Shown piece by piece: positions 39,530 to 47,470 of a DNA stretch of 64,000 nucleotides; positions within the stretch are counted from its first letter, which is position 1, and each line of letters starts with the position of its first letter. Both the position numbers and the translations under genes were made by a program. Origin of the DNA: Bordetella parapertussis (lineage in GTDB: Bacteria > Pseudomonadota > Gammaproteobacteria > Burkholderiales > Burkholderiaceae_C); the NCBI GenBank assembly GCA_945861305.1, contig CAMATW010000008.1:5387-69386 (forward strand). The letters run 5' to 3'. The notes under the pieces were generated by a model that was not told the DNA's origin, ran no database searches, and saw only the letters and a list, made by a program, of their open reading frames with translations.

Positions 39530-41050
39530 ATGAATTCTTTATTTCCAAACGTTGGTGTTTGCGGAACAGGCGCAATGGGTCAAGGCATTGCTCAAATGTC
39601 TGCGCAAGCGGGTAGCCAAGTTTTCCTGTTTGACGCTGCAACAGAGCGCGCCTTACAGGCTCAACAAGCCATTGCCGCGCAATGGCAAAAAATGCTCGAC
39701 AAGCAGCGTATCTCTCCAGATCAGTACCAAGCCTATCTTGCATCTTTGAAAACCGTTGACAGTTTGCAAGCCTTATCAGTCTGTGATTTGGTGGTCGAAG
39801 CCATTGTTGAAAACGCTCAGGTCAAAAAAGCCTTGTTTGCGCAACTCTGCGAAGTGCTCTCAGGCGACGCGGTTTTGGCCAGCAACACCTCTTCTTTGTC
39901 TATCACCGCCTTGGCTGCGGGCTTAAAGCGCCCTGATCGCTTTGCAGGCTTGCACTTTTTCAATCCTGTGCCACTGATGAAAGTGGTGGAAGTCGTGCCT
40001 GGGCTGGCTACTGCTCCTGCAGTTTGTAAAAAATTGAAAGCCTATGTGCTAACAATGGGTCACCAAGTGGTGTTAGCGCAAGACACGCCTGGCTTCATCG
40101 TCAACCATGCGGGGCGCGGTTATGGTACCGAGGCTTTGCGCATCGTCAGCGAAGGCGTGGCTGACTTTGCCACCATCGATCGAATCCTGCGTGACCAAGT
40201 GGGTTTCAAGCTCGGCCCCTTTGAATTGATGGACTTGACGGCCTTGGATGTCTCGCACCCGGTCATGGAGTCCATCTACCACCAGTATTTTGAAGAGCCA
40301 CGCTACCGACCCAGCGTCATTACCGCGCAGCGTTTGGCGGGGGGATGGTTAGGTCGAAAAACCGGTCAAGGTTTTTACAGCTATGAGCAAGGCAAGGCGC
40401 AAATTCCCTCTGAACAAACAACACCATCAAGTACCCTAAAACCGCCAGTGTGGGTGTCTGCCCGTGCGGCACGCCGTGCAGAGTTGCTGCAACTCCTTAA
40501 AAACCTAGGCGCGACCATTGAAACCGGTGCAGCGCCTTCTAACCAAGCCCTGTGTTGGGTGGCGCCTTTGGGGTTTGATGTCACCACCTGTGCCATCGTG
40601 GAGCGCTTGGACCCCGCGCGAACCTTGGGCATTGACATGTTGATGCCAGACGATGCCACCCAAAGGCGTGTGCTGGCCACCAACCCAGCAACCCGCACTG
40701 ATATCCGCGACGCTGCCCATGCACTCATGGCCTCAGACGGTAAAGCGGTAAGCGTTATTCAAGACAGCGGAGGTTTTGTCACCCAACGCGTGGTGGCCAC
40801 CATCGTTAACATCGCAAGCGATATGTGCCAACAAGGCATTTGCAGCCCTGCCGACTTGGATACCGCTGTCACGCTGGGTCTTGGCTACCCCTTGGGCCCC
40901 TTGGCCTTGGGCGACAGGCTTGGCGCAGACAACTTGCTTGAAGTGCTGTTCAACCTGCAAACTGTTTATGGCGACCCGCGTTACCGTCCTAGTCCTTGGC
41001 TGCGCCGACGTGGCGCACTGGGTTTAAGCTTGAGCCATCTTTCGATTTAA
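39530..41050 (+). CDS. Two-domain 3-hydroxyacyl-CoA dehydrogenase (PaaH/PaaC-like)
   Basis: A 506-residue NAD-dependent dehydrogenase. The Rossmann fingerprint GVCGTGAMGQGIAQ is at residues 8-21. The catalytic histidine lies in GLHFFNPVPLMKVVEVV. A second, related C-terminal domain (about 290-506) repeats the helical part (GGFVTQRVVATIVN, LGYPLGPLALGDRLG). This layout is that of PaaH/PaaC of phenylacetate catabolism. The usual paaABCDE genes are absent here, so the true substrate may be another acyl-CoA. The hydratase-like gene follows after 3 bp. Confidence 0.88.
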   Translation: MNSLFPNVGVCGTGAMGQGIAQMSAQAGSQVFLFDAATERALQAQQAIAAQWQKMLDKQRISPDQYQAYLASLKTVDSLQALSVCDLVVEAIVENAQVKKALFAQLCEVLSGDAVLASNTSSLSITALAAGLKRPDRFAGLHFFNPVPLMKVVEVVPGLATAPAVCKKLKAYVLTMGHQVVLAQDTPGFIVNHAGRGYGTEALRIVSEGVADFATIDRILRDQVGFKLGPFELMDLTALDVSHPVMESIYHQYFEEPRYRPSVITAQRLAGGWLGRKTGQGFYSYEQGKAQIPSEQTTPSSTLKPPVWVSARAARRAELLQLLKNLGATIETGAAPSNQALCWVAPLGFDVTTCAIVERLDPARTLGIDMLMPDDATQRRVLATNPATRTDIRDAAHALMASDGKAVSVIQDSGGFVTQRVVATIVNIASDMCQQGICSPADLDTAVTLGLGYPLGPLALGDRLGADNLLEVLFNLQTVYGDPRYRPSPWLRRRGALGLSLSHLSI

Positions 41051-41053
41051 ACC

Positions 41054-41836
41054 ATGACAGCACAACTCAAAAGCCACAGCCAAGGACAAACCTTGGTCTT
41101 GACCGTCTCCAACCCGGAGCACCGCAATGCTTTGGACCCCGCCATGTACAGCGCTGGCGTTGAAGCTTTGAACGTGGCGGAAACCAACCCCGATGTGCGA
41201 AGCGTCATCTTGACTGGCGAGGGCAAGCACTTTTGTGCTGGCGGTAACTTGAACCGGATCTTGAATAACCGCAATGCCCCGCCAGCAGAACAAGCCGCAG
41301 GCATTGACGCTTTGCACAGCTGGATAGAAGCCATAAGAACCTTTCCCAAACCCGTCATCGCAGCGGTGGAAGGTGCGGCAGCGGGCGCTGGTTTCTCCTT
41401 GGTCTTGGCGTGTGACCTGGTGGTGGCCTCGACTGAAAGCTTGTTTGTCATGGCCTACAGCTCAGTGGGCTTGTCTCCTGACGGCGGTGGTAGCTGGTTT
41501 TTAAGCCGCGCCTTGCCAAGGGCCTTGGTCAATCAATTAATGTTGTTAGGAGAGCGCATTCCTGCACAACGTCTGGCAGATGCCGGACTGATCAACCACA
41601 TTGCACCTGCAGGTGAGGCCTTGACCCAAGCCTTGGCCTTGGCTGAAAAACTTAACCATCGTGCACCGAACGCCTTGGCAAGCATCAAAGAATTGACAGA
41701 AGCTGCGTACAGTCAAGATATCTTTGCCCACATGCACACCGAAAAGCAGCATTTTTTGAAAAACCTCAACCATGTCAATTCTGGCATCGGGATTCAAGCG
41801 TTTTTGGACAAACAAACACCTCACTACAAACCCTAG
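41054..41836 (+). CDS. Enoyl-CoA hydratase/isomerase family protein (oxepin-CoA hydrolase-like)
   Basis: A 260-residue crotonase-fold protein. The CoA-binding/oxyanion loops are HFCAGGNLN (about 57-65) and AAVEGAAAGAGFSL (about 99-112). At the positions of the two catalytic glutamates of hydratases it shows AYSSVGLSPDGGG, that is no glutamate but an aspartate, like PaaG-type isomerases. It resembles Burkholderiales proteins annotated as alternative oxepin-CoA hydrolase. Together with the PaaH-like enzyme 3 bp upstream it points to aromatic- or fatty-acyl-CoA breakdown. A hairpin follows two bases after its stop. Confidence 0.85.
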   Translation: MTAQLKSHSQGQTLVLTVSNPEHRNALDPAMYSAGVEALNVAETNPDVRSVILTGEGKHFCAGGNLNRILNNRNAPPAEQAAGIDALHSWIEAIRTFPKPVIAAVEGAAAGAGFSLVLACDLVVASTESLFVMAYSSVGLSPDGGGSWFLSRALPRALVNQLMLLGERIPAQRLADAGLINHIAPAGEALTQALALAEKLNHRAPNALASIKELTEAAYSQDIFAHMHTEKQHFLKNLNHVNSGIGIQAFLDKQTPHYKP

Positions 41837-41838
41837 CG

Positions 41839-41867
41839 TTGTCGCTGGCGGGTCCCGTCGGCGACAA
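41839..41867. terminator. Strong hairpin between hydratase-like gene and Crp/Fnr gene
   Basis: A 29-bp near-perfect palindrome, with outer arms TTGTCGC and GCGACAA and an inner GGG-T-CCC core. It folds into a stem of about 13 pairs with two G-U wobbles. It starts two bases after the hydratase stop and 34 bp before the regulator's ATG. Only AAATTT follows, so it may be a weak intrinsic terminator, an mRNA-stabilising hairpin or a regulator-binding site. Confidence 0.55.
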
Positions 41868-41900
41868 ATTTCTCCCACTCGGTCACCGAAAAGACAGTCC

Positions 41901-42617
41901 ATGGACGACCCTATCCTTACCATTGAGGAACGCGAGGCTATCAACACCGGTCGTTGGTTTTCCTCTCTTTCACCCTCACTCAGACACGACATTCTTCGAT
42001 GCGCTTATGTCAAACGACTCAAAGATGGCGATTTGATCTCCGCACGTGGCGACCCGCCCGAGGAGTGGATGGCCTGCGCCAAGGGCGCAGTAAGGGTCAG
42101 CAGCACCTCGCTGTCGGGCAAACAAATCACCTTCACCTATGTGGAGCCAGGAATTTGGTTTGGCGATGTGGCCATCTTGGATGGAGACACACGAACCCAC
42201 GATGTATATGCCCACGGAGAAACCAGCATTTTGTGTGTGGCCAAAGCCGATTTTCAGAAAATATTGGCCACTCACGTAGAGCTTTACGACGCCATGTTGC
42301 GACTTCAAGCCAGGCGTATTCGGCAACTGTTTGGCTTGGTCGAGGACCTCAACACCCTCCCCCTGCGCTCACGTTTGGCCAAACAACTGCTGCATCTGGC
42401 TCGCAGTTATGGGGTTCCTTCGCTTCACCACGGCAACGAGACGCGTATCGGCTTGCATTTGGCACAAGAAGAGTTAGCGCAACTGCTGGGTGCGTCGCGC
42501 CAACGGGTGAACCAAGAATTGAAGGCCATGGAGCGCGACGAGATATTGCGCATAGAGCCAGGTGGCTTGGTGGTGCGCGACCGCGAAGCCTTGTTGCGCA
42601 TCAGTGCCTCGGAGTAA
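41901..42617 (+). CDS. Crp/Fnr family transcriptional regulator
   Basis: A 238-residue regulator. The N-terminal effector-binding beta-roll (about 30-130) has VEPGIWFGDVAILDG. The C-terminal helix-turn-helix has HLAQEELAQLLGASRQRVNQ. The N-terminus lacks the cysteine cluster of Fnr, so it is not an obvious iron-sulfur oxygen sensor. The start at 41901 was chosen because a longer reading overlaps the hydratase gene and the hairpin and has no family similarity. It lies 4 bp upstream of the APH-type kinase gene and probably controls this acyl-CoA locus. Confidence 0.9.
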   Translation: MDDPILTIEEREAINTGRWFSSLSPSLRHDILRCAYVKRLKDGDLISARGDPPEEWMACAKGAVRVSSTSLSGKQITFTYVEPGIWFGDVAILDGDTRTHDVYAHGETSILCVAKADFQKILATHVELYDAMLRLQARRIRQLFGLVEDLNTLPLRSRLAKQLLHLARSYGVPSLHHGNETRIGLHLAQEELAQLLGASRQRVNQELKAMERDEILRIEPGGLVVRDREALLRISASE

Positions 42618-42621
42618 AGCC

Positions 42622-43710
42622 ATGAGCGCATTTGACAATTTTGTGGGAACCCGTGAGGTCAGCGATGCCCACCGCTTCGACACCCAAGCGCTGACGCTGT
42701 GGTTGCAAGCCCATATGCCGGGTTTTTCTGGCCCTTTGGAAGTAGAGATGTTCAAAGGTGGACAGTCCAATCCCACTTACAAACTCAATACTCCCAGCAA
42801 AAGCTATGTCATGCGTGCCAAGCCTGGGCCTGTGGCCAAGTTGCTGCCCTCGGCCCACGCGATTGAACGCGAGTACGCGGTGATGAGCGGCTTACACGGT
42901 ACCGGCGTGCCTGTCGCACAAATGCATGTGCTCTGCGACGACGAGTCGGTCATCGGTCGTGCTTTTTACGTCATGGAGTTTGTGCAAGGTCGCGTCTTGT
43001 GGGACCAAGCATTACCCGGCATGACTGCGCCAGAGCGCCACGAGGTTTACTTGGAAATGAACCGCGTCATCGCCGCTTTGCATGCGGTAGACCACGTCGC
43101 CCAAGGGCTGGACAGTTTTGGCAAGCCAGGCAACTACTTTGACCGCCAAATTGGCCGCTGGAGCAAGCAGTACATCGCGTCAGTCACCCAGCCCATCCCT
43201 GAGATGGATAAGTTAATGGAATGGCTGCCTGCCCATATGCCTGTCAGCGCTCGTGCCGACCATACCTGCATCGTGCATGGCGATTTCCGTTTGGACAACC
43301 TCATCTTCCACCCCACCGAGCCCAAGGTCTTGGCGGTGCTCGATTGGGAGTTGTCCACGCTTGGCCACCCCTTGGCAGACTTCAGCTACCACTGCATGTC
43401 TTGGCACATCCCACCAGGCAGTTTCCGAGGCATTGGTGGCTTGGACCACGCTGCCTTGGGCATCCCACTGCAAGACGAGTACATCGAACTGTATTGCCAG
43501 CGCAGTGGCTTAACCACGCTTGAAGCCCTCAAGCCGGATTGGAATTTCTATCTCGCCTACAACATGTTCCGAATCGCTGCCATCTTGCAAGGCATTGCCA
43601 AGCGGGTGGAAGACGGCACGGCGTCGAGCGAACAGGCCAAGGCCTCGGGTGCAGGCGCACGACCCATGGCTGAGTTGGCTTGGTTGTTTGCCCAACGCAG
43701 CGATTCTTGA
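42622..43710 (+). CDS. APH-type phosphotransferase (ACAD10/11 N-domain-like)
   Basis: A 362-residue protein kinase-like fold of the aminoglycoside phosphotransferase family. The catalytic loop CIVHGDFRLDNLIFH and the metal-binding LAVLDWELSTLGHPLADFSYH are intact. The start at 42622 (MSAFDNFVGT) avoids overlap with the regulator. Proteins of this subgroup sit next to, or are fused with, acyl-CoA dehydrogenases (human ACAD10/11; LvaA of Pseudomonas putida) and phosphorylate hydroxyacyl-CoAs rather than antibiotics. Here the dehydrogenase gene follows after 34 bp. Confidence 0.88.
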   Translation: MSAFDNFVGTREVSDAHRFDTQALTLWLQAHMPGFSGPLEVEMFKGGQSNPTYKLNTPSKSYVMRAKPGPVAKLLPSAHAIEREYAVMSGLHGTGVPVAQMHVLCDDESVIGRAFYVMEFVQGRVLWDQALPGMTAPERHEVYLEMNRVIAALHAVDHVAQGLDSFGKPGNYFDRQIGRWSKQYIASVTQPIPEMDKLMEWLPAHMPVSARADHTCIVHGDFRLDNLIFHPTEPKVLAVLDWELSTLGHPLADFSYHCMSWHIPPGSFRGIGGLDHAALGIPLQDEYIELYCQRSGLTTLEALKPDWNFYLAYNMFRIAAILQGIAKRVEDGTASSEQAKASGAGARPMAELAWLFAQRSDS

Positions 43711-43744
43711 TTTTTGACACCCATTAAACCAACGGAGACTCCTG

Positions 43745-45007
43745 ATGAATTTCGACTACACCGACAAAGTCAAAAACATGCAAGCGCGTTTACTCGCCTT
43801 CATGGAAGAGCACATTTACCCTAACGAGGCTCGCTTTTTTGCTGAAATTGCCGCCAACCGTGCCGCTGGCAATGCATGGATTCCCACCAAAATAGTGGAA
43901 GAACTCAAACCTTTGGCTCGCAAAGCCGGTTTGTGGAACTTGTTTTTGCCCCATTCCAAGCGTGCACCCGAGGGTTTGAGCAACTTGGAATATGCACCGA
44001 TGTGCGAAATCATGGGTCGTGTACCTTTTGCCGCCGAGGTGTTCAACTGCTCAGCGCCTGACACCGGCAACATGGAAACCTTTGAGCGCTATGCCAGCGA
44101 GTCGCTGAAAGACCAATGGCTAGAGCCTTTGCTGCGCGGCGAGATTCGTTCTGCTTTCTTGATGACTGAGCCTGATGTCGCGTCTTCAGACGCCACCAAC
44201 ATCCAGTGCAGCATCCGCCGCGAAGGCGACCATTACGTCATCAATGGCCGCAAATGGTGGTCATCGGGTGCGGGCGACCCCCGTTGTCAGGTTTATATCG
44301 TCATGGGCAAAACCGATGCTGATGCCCCTCGCCACTCCCAGCAAAGCATGATCGTGGTGCCCGCCAATTCACCTGGCGTGGAAATTTTGCGCGCCTTGTC
44401 CGTGTTTGGTTACGACGATGCGCCCCATGGTCACATGGAAGTGCTGCTGAAAAATGTCCGAGTGCCTGTGGGCAATTTGTTGCTGGGCGAAGGCCGCGGC
44501 TTCGAGATCGCCCAAGGCCGCTTAGGCCCTGGCCGCATTCACCACTGTATGCGCACCATTGGCTGCGCCGAGCGTGCCTTAGAGTTAATGTGCAAACGCC
44601 TCAATAGCCGTACCGCTTTTGGCAAACTCATTTCCGCCCAAGGCGTGTGGCACGAGCGCATTGCTGAATCTCGCATCATGATCGAGCAGGCCCGTCTGCT
44701 GACCCTCAAGGCTGCCTACATGATGGACACCGTGGGCAACAAGATCGCCAAAACCGAAATCGCCATGATCAAGGTGATTGCGCCTGTGATGGCCACCCAA
44801 ATCATCGATTGGGCGATTCAAGCCCATGGCGGAGGCGGCGTAAGCGACGATTTCCCCTTGGCCTATGCCTACGCCCATCAACGAACACTGCGCTTGGCCG
44901 ACGGCCCCGACGAGGTGCACCGCAACTCGATTGCCAAGCTGGAATTGGCTCGCCACATCGCCACTTTTCCGCAAGAAGTGGAAATGCCTGTTACCCGCGG
45001 CTCCTAA
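43745..45007 (+). CDS. Acyl-CoA dehydrogenase family protein (ACAD10/11-like)
   Basis: A 420-residue flavoprotein with the three ACAD parts: N-terminal helices (1-130), middle beta domain ([16 protein letters not shown], about 138-153; [18 protein letters not shown]) and C-terminal helices with the FAD-binding [27 protein letters not shown] precedes the ATG. The WSSGAGDP segment is typical of the ACAD10/11 branch. It probably works with the kinase encoded upstream on a 4-hydroxyacyl-CoA, but classical dehydrogenation of a branched or aromatic acyl-CoA is possible. Confidence 0.9.
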   Translation: MNFDYTDKVKNMQARLLAFMEEHIYPNEARFFAEIAANRAAGNAWIPTKIVEELKPLARKAGLWNLFLPHSKRAPEGLSNLEYAPMCEIMGRVPFAAEVFNCSAPDTGNMETFERYASESLKDQWLEPLLRGEIRSAFLMTEPDVASSDATNIQCSIRREGDHYVINGRKWWSSGAGDPRCQVYIVMGKTDADAPRHSQQSMIVVPANSPGVEILRALSVFGYDDAPHGHMEVLLKNVRVPVGNLLLGEGRGFEIAQGRLGPGRIHHCMRTIGCAERALELMCKRLNSRTAFGKLISAQGVWHERIAESRIMIEQARLLTLKAAYMMDTVGNKIAKTEIAMIKVIAPVMATQIIDWAIQAHGGGGVSDDFPLAYAYAHQRTLRLADGPDEVHRNSIAKLELARHIATFPQEVEMPVTRGS

Positions 45008-45028
45008 CTTCACACAAGGCAACACCCC

Positions 45029-45736
45029 ATGATCGATGTCTATACATGGCCCACACCCAATGGTCACAAAGTCCATGTCATGCTTGAAGAGTGTGGCTTT
45101 GAATTGGGCCGCGACTGGTTGGCGCACCCTATTCACATCGGTCAGGGTGAGCAGTTCACGCCCGAGTTTTTGACCATCAGCCCGAACAACAAGATTCCTG
45201 CTTTGGTGGATCCTAAAGGACCAGACGGCAAGCCCATCAGCTTGTTCGAGTCGGGCGCTATTTTGGTGTATTTGGCTGCGAAAACAGGCAAATTCATGCC
45301 CGTCAGCGATCGCGCCAAGTACGAAGTACTGCAATGGCTGATGTTCCAAATGGGTGGCGTGGGTCCCATGTTGGGCCAAGCCCATCACTTTCGCATTTAC
45401 GCCCCCGAAAAAGTGCCCTACGGTATTGAGCGCTACACCAATGAAGCGCTGCGTTTGTATGGTGTGATGGACCGACAGTTGGCGCATCACCCTTATATTG
45501 CTGGCAAAACCTACAGCATCGCTGACATCGCCATTTTTCCTTGGCTGCGCAGCTGGTCGAATCAAGGCATCGATTGGGCTGATTACCCTCGCCTAAAGGA
45601 ATGGTTTGATACCGTGGGCGCTCGTCCTGCGGTGCAACGCGGCTGTGCGGTATTGGCCGATTTGCGCAAGCCTTTGCAAGACGACAAAAAAGCCATGGAA
45701 ACGCTGTTTGGCAAGACCCAATACGAGAAGCGCTGA
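45029..45736 (+). CDS. Glutathione S-transferase (YfcG/YghU-like)
   Basis: A 235-residue GST. The N-domain has the start DVYTWPTPNGHKVHVMLEE, the cis-proline segment NNKIPALVDPKGPDG and SLFESGAILVYLA; these fit the Nu-class (YfcG/YghU) disulfide reductases. The C-domain has YSIADIAIFPWLRSW. It follows the acyl-CoA dehydrogenase by 21 bp, so it is probably in the same transcript. Its link with acyl-CoA metabolism is not explained. An inverted repeat lies 12 bp after its stop. Confidence 0.88.
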   Translation: MIDVYTWPTPNGHKVHVMLEECGFELGRDWLAHPIHIGQGEQFTPEFLTISPNNKIPALVDPKGPDGKPISLFESGAILVYLAAKTGKFMPVSDRAKYEVLQWLMFQMGGVGPMLGQAHHFRIYAPEKVPYGIERYTNEALRLYGVMDRQLAHHPYIAGKTYSIADIAIFPWLRSWSNQGIDWADYPRLKEWFDTVGARPAVQRGCAVLADLRKPLQDDKKAMETLFGKTQYEKR

Positions 45737-45748
45737 GCAAATGGGAGA

Positions 45749-45771
45749 GAGTTGATAATAGCGATCAACTC
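45749..45771. promoter_or_regulatory. 8-7-8 inverted repeat upstream of the six-Cys lipoprotein gene
   Basis: The arms GAGTTGAT and ATCAACTC are perfectly complementary around a 7-nt spacer. The core TTGAT...ATCAA resembles Fnr-type half-sites, but the spacer is 7 rather than 4 bases. No T-run follows, so termination is unlikely. It ends 18 bp before the ATG and could be an operator or a leader hairpin. Confidence 0.45.
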
Positions 45772-45789
45772 CGCAATAGCTGTTTGACC

Positions 45790-46482
45790 ATGCGCCCTTT
45801 TTTCTCTCCTTCCTTTGTTGCCGTGCTGGCGTTTGTATGCGTTTTGAGCGCTTGTTCGGACTCCAAGCCTGAAGCAGAACCCAAATTCAAACCCATTCCT
45901 GAAAAACGCGCAGATGCCCAAGGTGACCCCGACACCTTTGATAGGCGGGTGCAAGCGGTGATGAATGAAGGATCGCAAAGCCAAGAAGGCCTTGCCGAAG
46001 CGCCCAAGGCCGCTAAAGCCAGGCCACCCAACTCTGGCAAAGAGCCCATGGTGCTGTTGGACAAAACCAATCGTCCCTTGGGTGAGGTGGTAAACCACAA
46101 AGACAAGATGGACTACTACGAATGCAAAGGCATCGTTGCACCTTGGTTTCAAGAGTTGATCGTGGCGGAGATGAATTATTTCAACGAACTGGCCGATTTG
46201 CCTTTTGTGCATTCTGAGCACTGCATCGTGACCTATGGCACAGAGAAAAGTCTGACCCCTGGGCGCATTGGGGTGCAACTTTTTGAAACCCGCAAAGAGT
46301 TTGACAAATGTGTGCGTAGTGATTTCTGCCCCATATTCCGCACCGTGAACTTTGTACCCATCAACAAATCTTTAATGCGCTCGTATTTCCTCTCCAACAC
46401 CAATTCCAAAGAAATTTTCCAGCACTGTGTCACCGACACAGGCAAATGGCACCGCAATTCAACCTGCTACACCATCGATTGA
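45790..46482 (+). CDS. Putative lipoprotein of an unrecognised six-cysteine family (copy 1)
   Basis: A 230-residue protein of unknown function. The N-terminus (MRPFFSPSFV...VLSAC) is a lipoprotein signal with Cys22 as the lipidation site; a Lys/Pro/Glu-rich linker follows to about residue 100. The C-terminal domain has cysteines at 112, 145, 174, 180, 213 and 226. The copy encoded 66 bp downstream shares this spacing and the motifs Y-x-x-C-(K/R)-G-(I/V), W-F and (M/Y)RSYF. Six paired cysteines in an exported protein suggest three disulfides. I do not recognise the family. Confidence 0.85.
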   Translation: MRPFFSPSFVAVLAFVCVLSACSDSKPEAEPKFKPIPEKRADAQGDPDTFDRRVQAVMNEGSQSQEGLAEAPKAAKARPPNSGKEPMVLLDKTNRPLGEVVNHKDKMDYYECKGIVAPWFQELIVAEMNYFNELADLPFVHSEHCIVTYGTEKSLTPGRIGVQLFETRKEFDKCVRSDFCPIFRTVNFVPINKSLMRSYFLSNTNSKEIFQHCVTDTGKWHRNSTCYTID

Positions 46483-46486
46483 TCGC

Positions 46487-46512
46487 AAAAAAGCCTCAAG
46501 ACTTGGTTTTTT
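46487..46512 (+). terminator. Weak terminator-like hairpin between the two six-Cys genes
   Basis: AAAAAAGCC and GGTTTTTT can form a stem of 8-9 pairs (one G-U) around a 9-nt loop, ending in six T. It begins 5 bp after the copy 1 stop. The stem has few GC pairs, so it would attenuate rather than fully stop transcription into copy 2. Confidence 0.35.
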
Positions 46513-46548
46513 CGGTCGATTAACAGAGGTCACCTCTTTTTTTGAGCT

Positions 46549-47208
46549 ATGAATACATTGCGCTTTTCAGTTTTATCCGTCTTGTTGGGCCTACAGTGCT
46601 TGTGGCTATCCCCTGCTTGGGCCAATGACCCGCCCCCGAAGCCAGCTGATGCGAAGGGCGCACCCGCCAAGGAAGAAAAAGGGGCACCCAAGGCCGATAA
46701 ACCTACCCGCACCTTTGAAGGTCAAGAGCCGCTTTTTTACTTTGACTCCAAACGCCGTCCCTATATCGAACCCTTCCATAAAACCGAAGAAGAAGAATAT
46801 TTTGTGTGTCGGGGCGTGATTGGTGAATGGTTTCGCCAACAAATGGCGGAAGAAGCCAATATGCTGGCCGCCAAAGACGGGATGGATAAGGTCACCGGCT
46901 CCACCTGTGCGGTACGCTTAGTAGCTACACACCACGGCAAGAAGTTACCGATCGTGTCTGTCGAGTTGTATGTCAACTCCAATGTCATGAGAAGCTGCAT
47001 ATTGGGCGATTCTTGCCCACAGTCGCGCACAGCCATCATGTATGTCCTAGATAAAACCCTGTACCGCAGTTATTTCATCACCGACCAAGAGCGGAAAATT
47101 CGCCGTACCTACTGCTTAGATAACAAAAGCAAAATATTGGCTAAAGAAGAATGCTGGCACCATTTCTTTGACAAAGCGGCCAAAGAAAACCCCAAAGAAA
47201 AACACTGA
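46549..47208 (+). CDS. Exported protein of an unrecognised six-cysteine family (copy 2)
   Basis: A 219-residue protein with a Sec signal peptide ending near SPAWA/NDPPP (residue 25) and no lipobox, so it should be free in the periplasm or outside. A Lys/Pro/Ala-rich linker (27-55) precedes a domain with cysteines at 87, 120, 150, 156, 189 and 202. The intervals 33, 30, 6, 33, 13 compare with 33, 29, 6, 33, 13 in copy 1. Shared motifs are C(R/K)G(V/I), WF, and LYRSYF/LMRSYF. The function is unknown; the pair looks like an old tandem duplication. Confidence 0.85.
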   Translation: MNTLRFSVLSVLLGLQCLWLSPAWANDPPPKPADAKGAPAKEEKGAPKADKPTRTFEGQEPLFYFDSKRRPYIEPFHKTEEEEYFVCRGVIGEWFRQQMAEEANMLAAKDGMDKVTGSTCAVRLVATHHGKKLPIVSVELYVNSNVMRSCILGDSCPQSRTAIMYVLDKTLYRSYFITDQERKIRRTYCLDNKSKILAKEECWHHFFDKAAKENPKEKH

Positions 47209-47223
47209 TTTTTTACTTTAAAT

Positions 47224-47300
47224 TGGCCTGACCGGAGGGGATCGAACCCCCGACCCACAGCTTAGAAGGCTGTTGCTCTATCCAACTGAGCTACGGTCAG
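47224..47300 (-). tRNA. tRNA-Arg (anticodon TCT)
   Basis: A 77-nt cloverleaf with encoded CCA. The acceptor stem pairs CTGACCG with CGGTCAG, the discriminator is G, the anticodon stem is ACAGC/GCTGT and the loop CTTCTAA gives anticodon TCT. The T loop is TTCGATC. It lies downstream of tRNA-Pro on the same strand, beyond a terminator, so it either uses read-through or its own short promoter. Confidence 0.95.
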
Positions 47301-47308
47301 AATACAAG

Positions 47309-47333
47309 AAAAAAGGCCCCAGCAGGGGCCTTT
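47309..47333 (-). terminator. Rho-independent terminator behind tRNA-Pro
   Basis: A perfect 9-bp stem (AAAGGCCCC / GGGGCCTTT) with a 4-nt loop is followed on the minus strand by a run of T. It lies 8 bp after the tRNA-Pro 3' end and 9 bp before the tRNA-Arg 5' end. Confidence 0.85.
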
Positions 47334-47340
47334 AATTGTG

Positions 47341-47417
<77 letters not shown>

Positions 47418-47470
47418 ATGCTATCTATTCTACCCACACAAAGAGTCTGCTCTTGATTGCCCTTGAAATC

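Noticed and set aside
42622..43710. Aminoglycoside resistance gene
   Set aside because: The APH fold is present, but the neighbouring acyl-CoA dehydrogenase and the subgroup features point to acyl-CoA metabolism.
44585..45565. 326-codon open frame on the minus strand
   Set aside because: It is antisense to the acyl-CoA dehydrogenase and GST genes, whose protein motifs are intact. Its His/Gly/Ala-rich product is typical of a frame shadow and shows no family motif.
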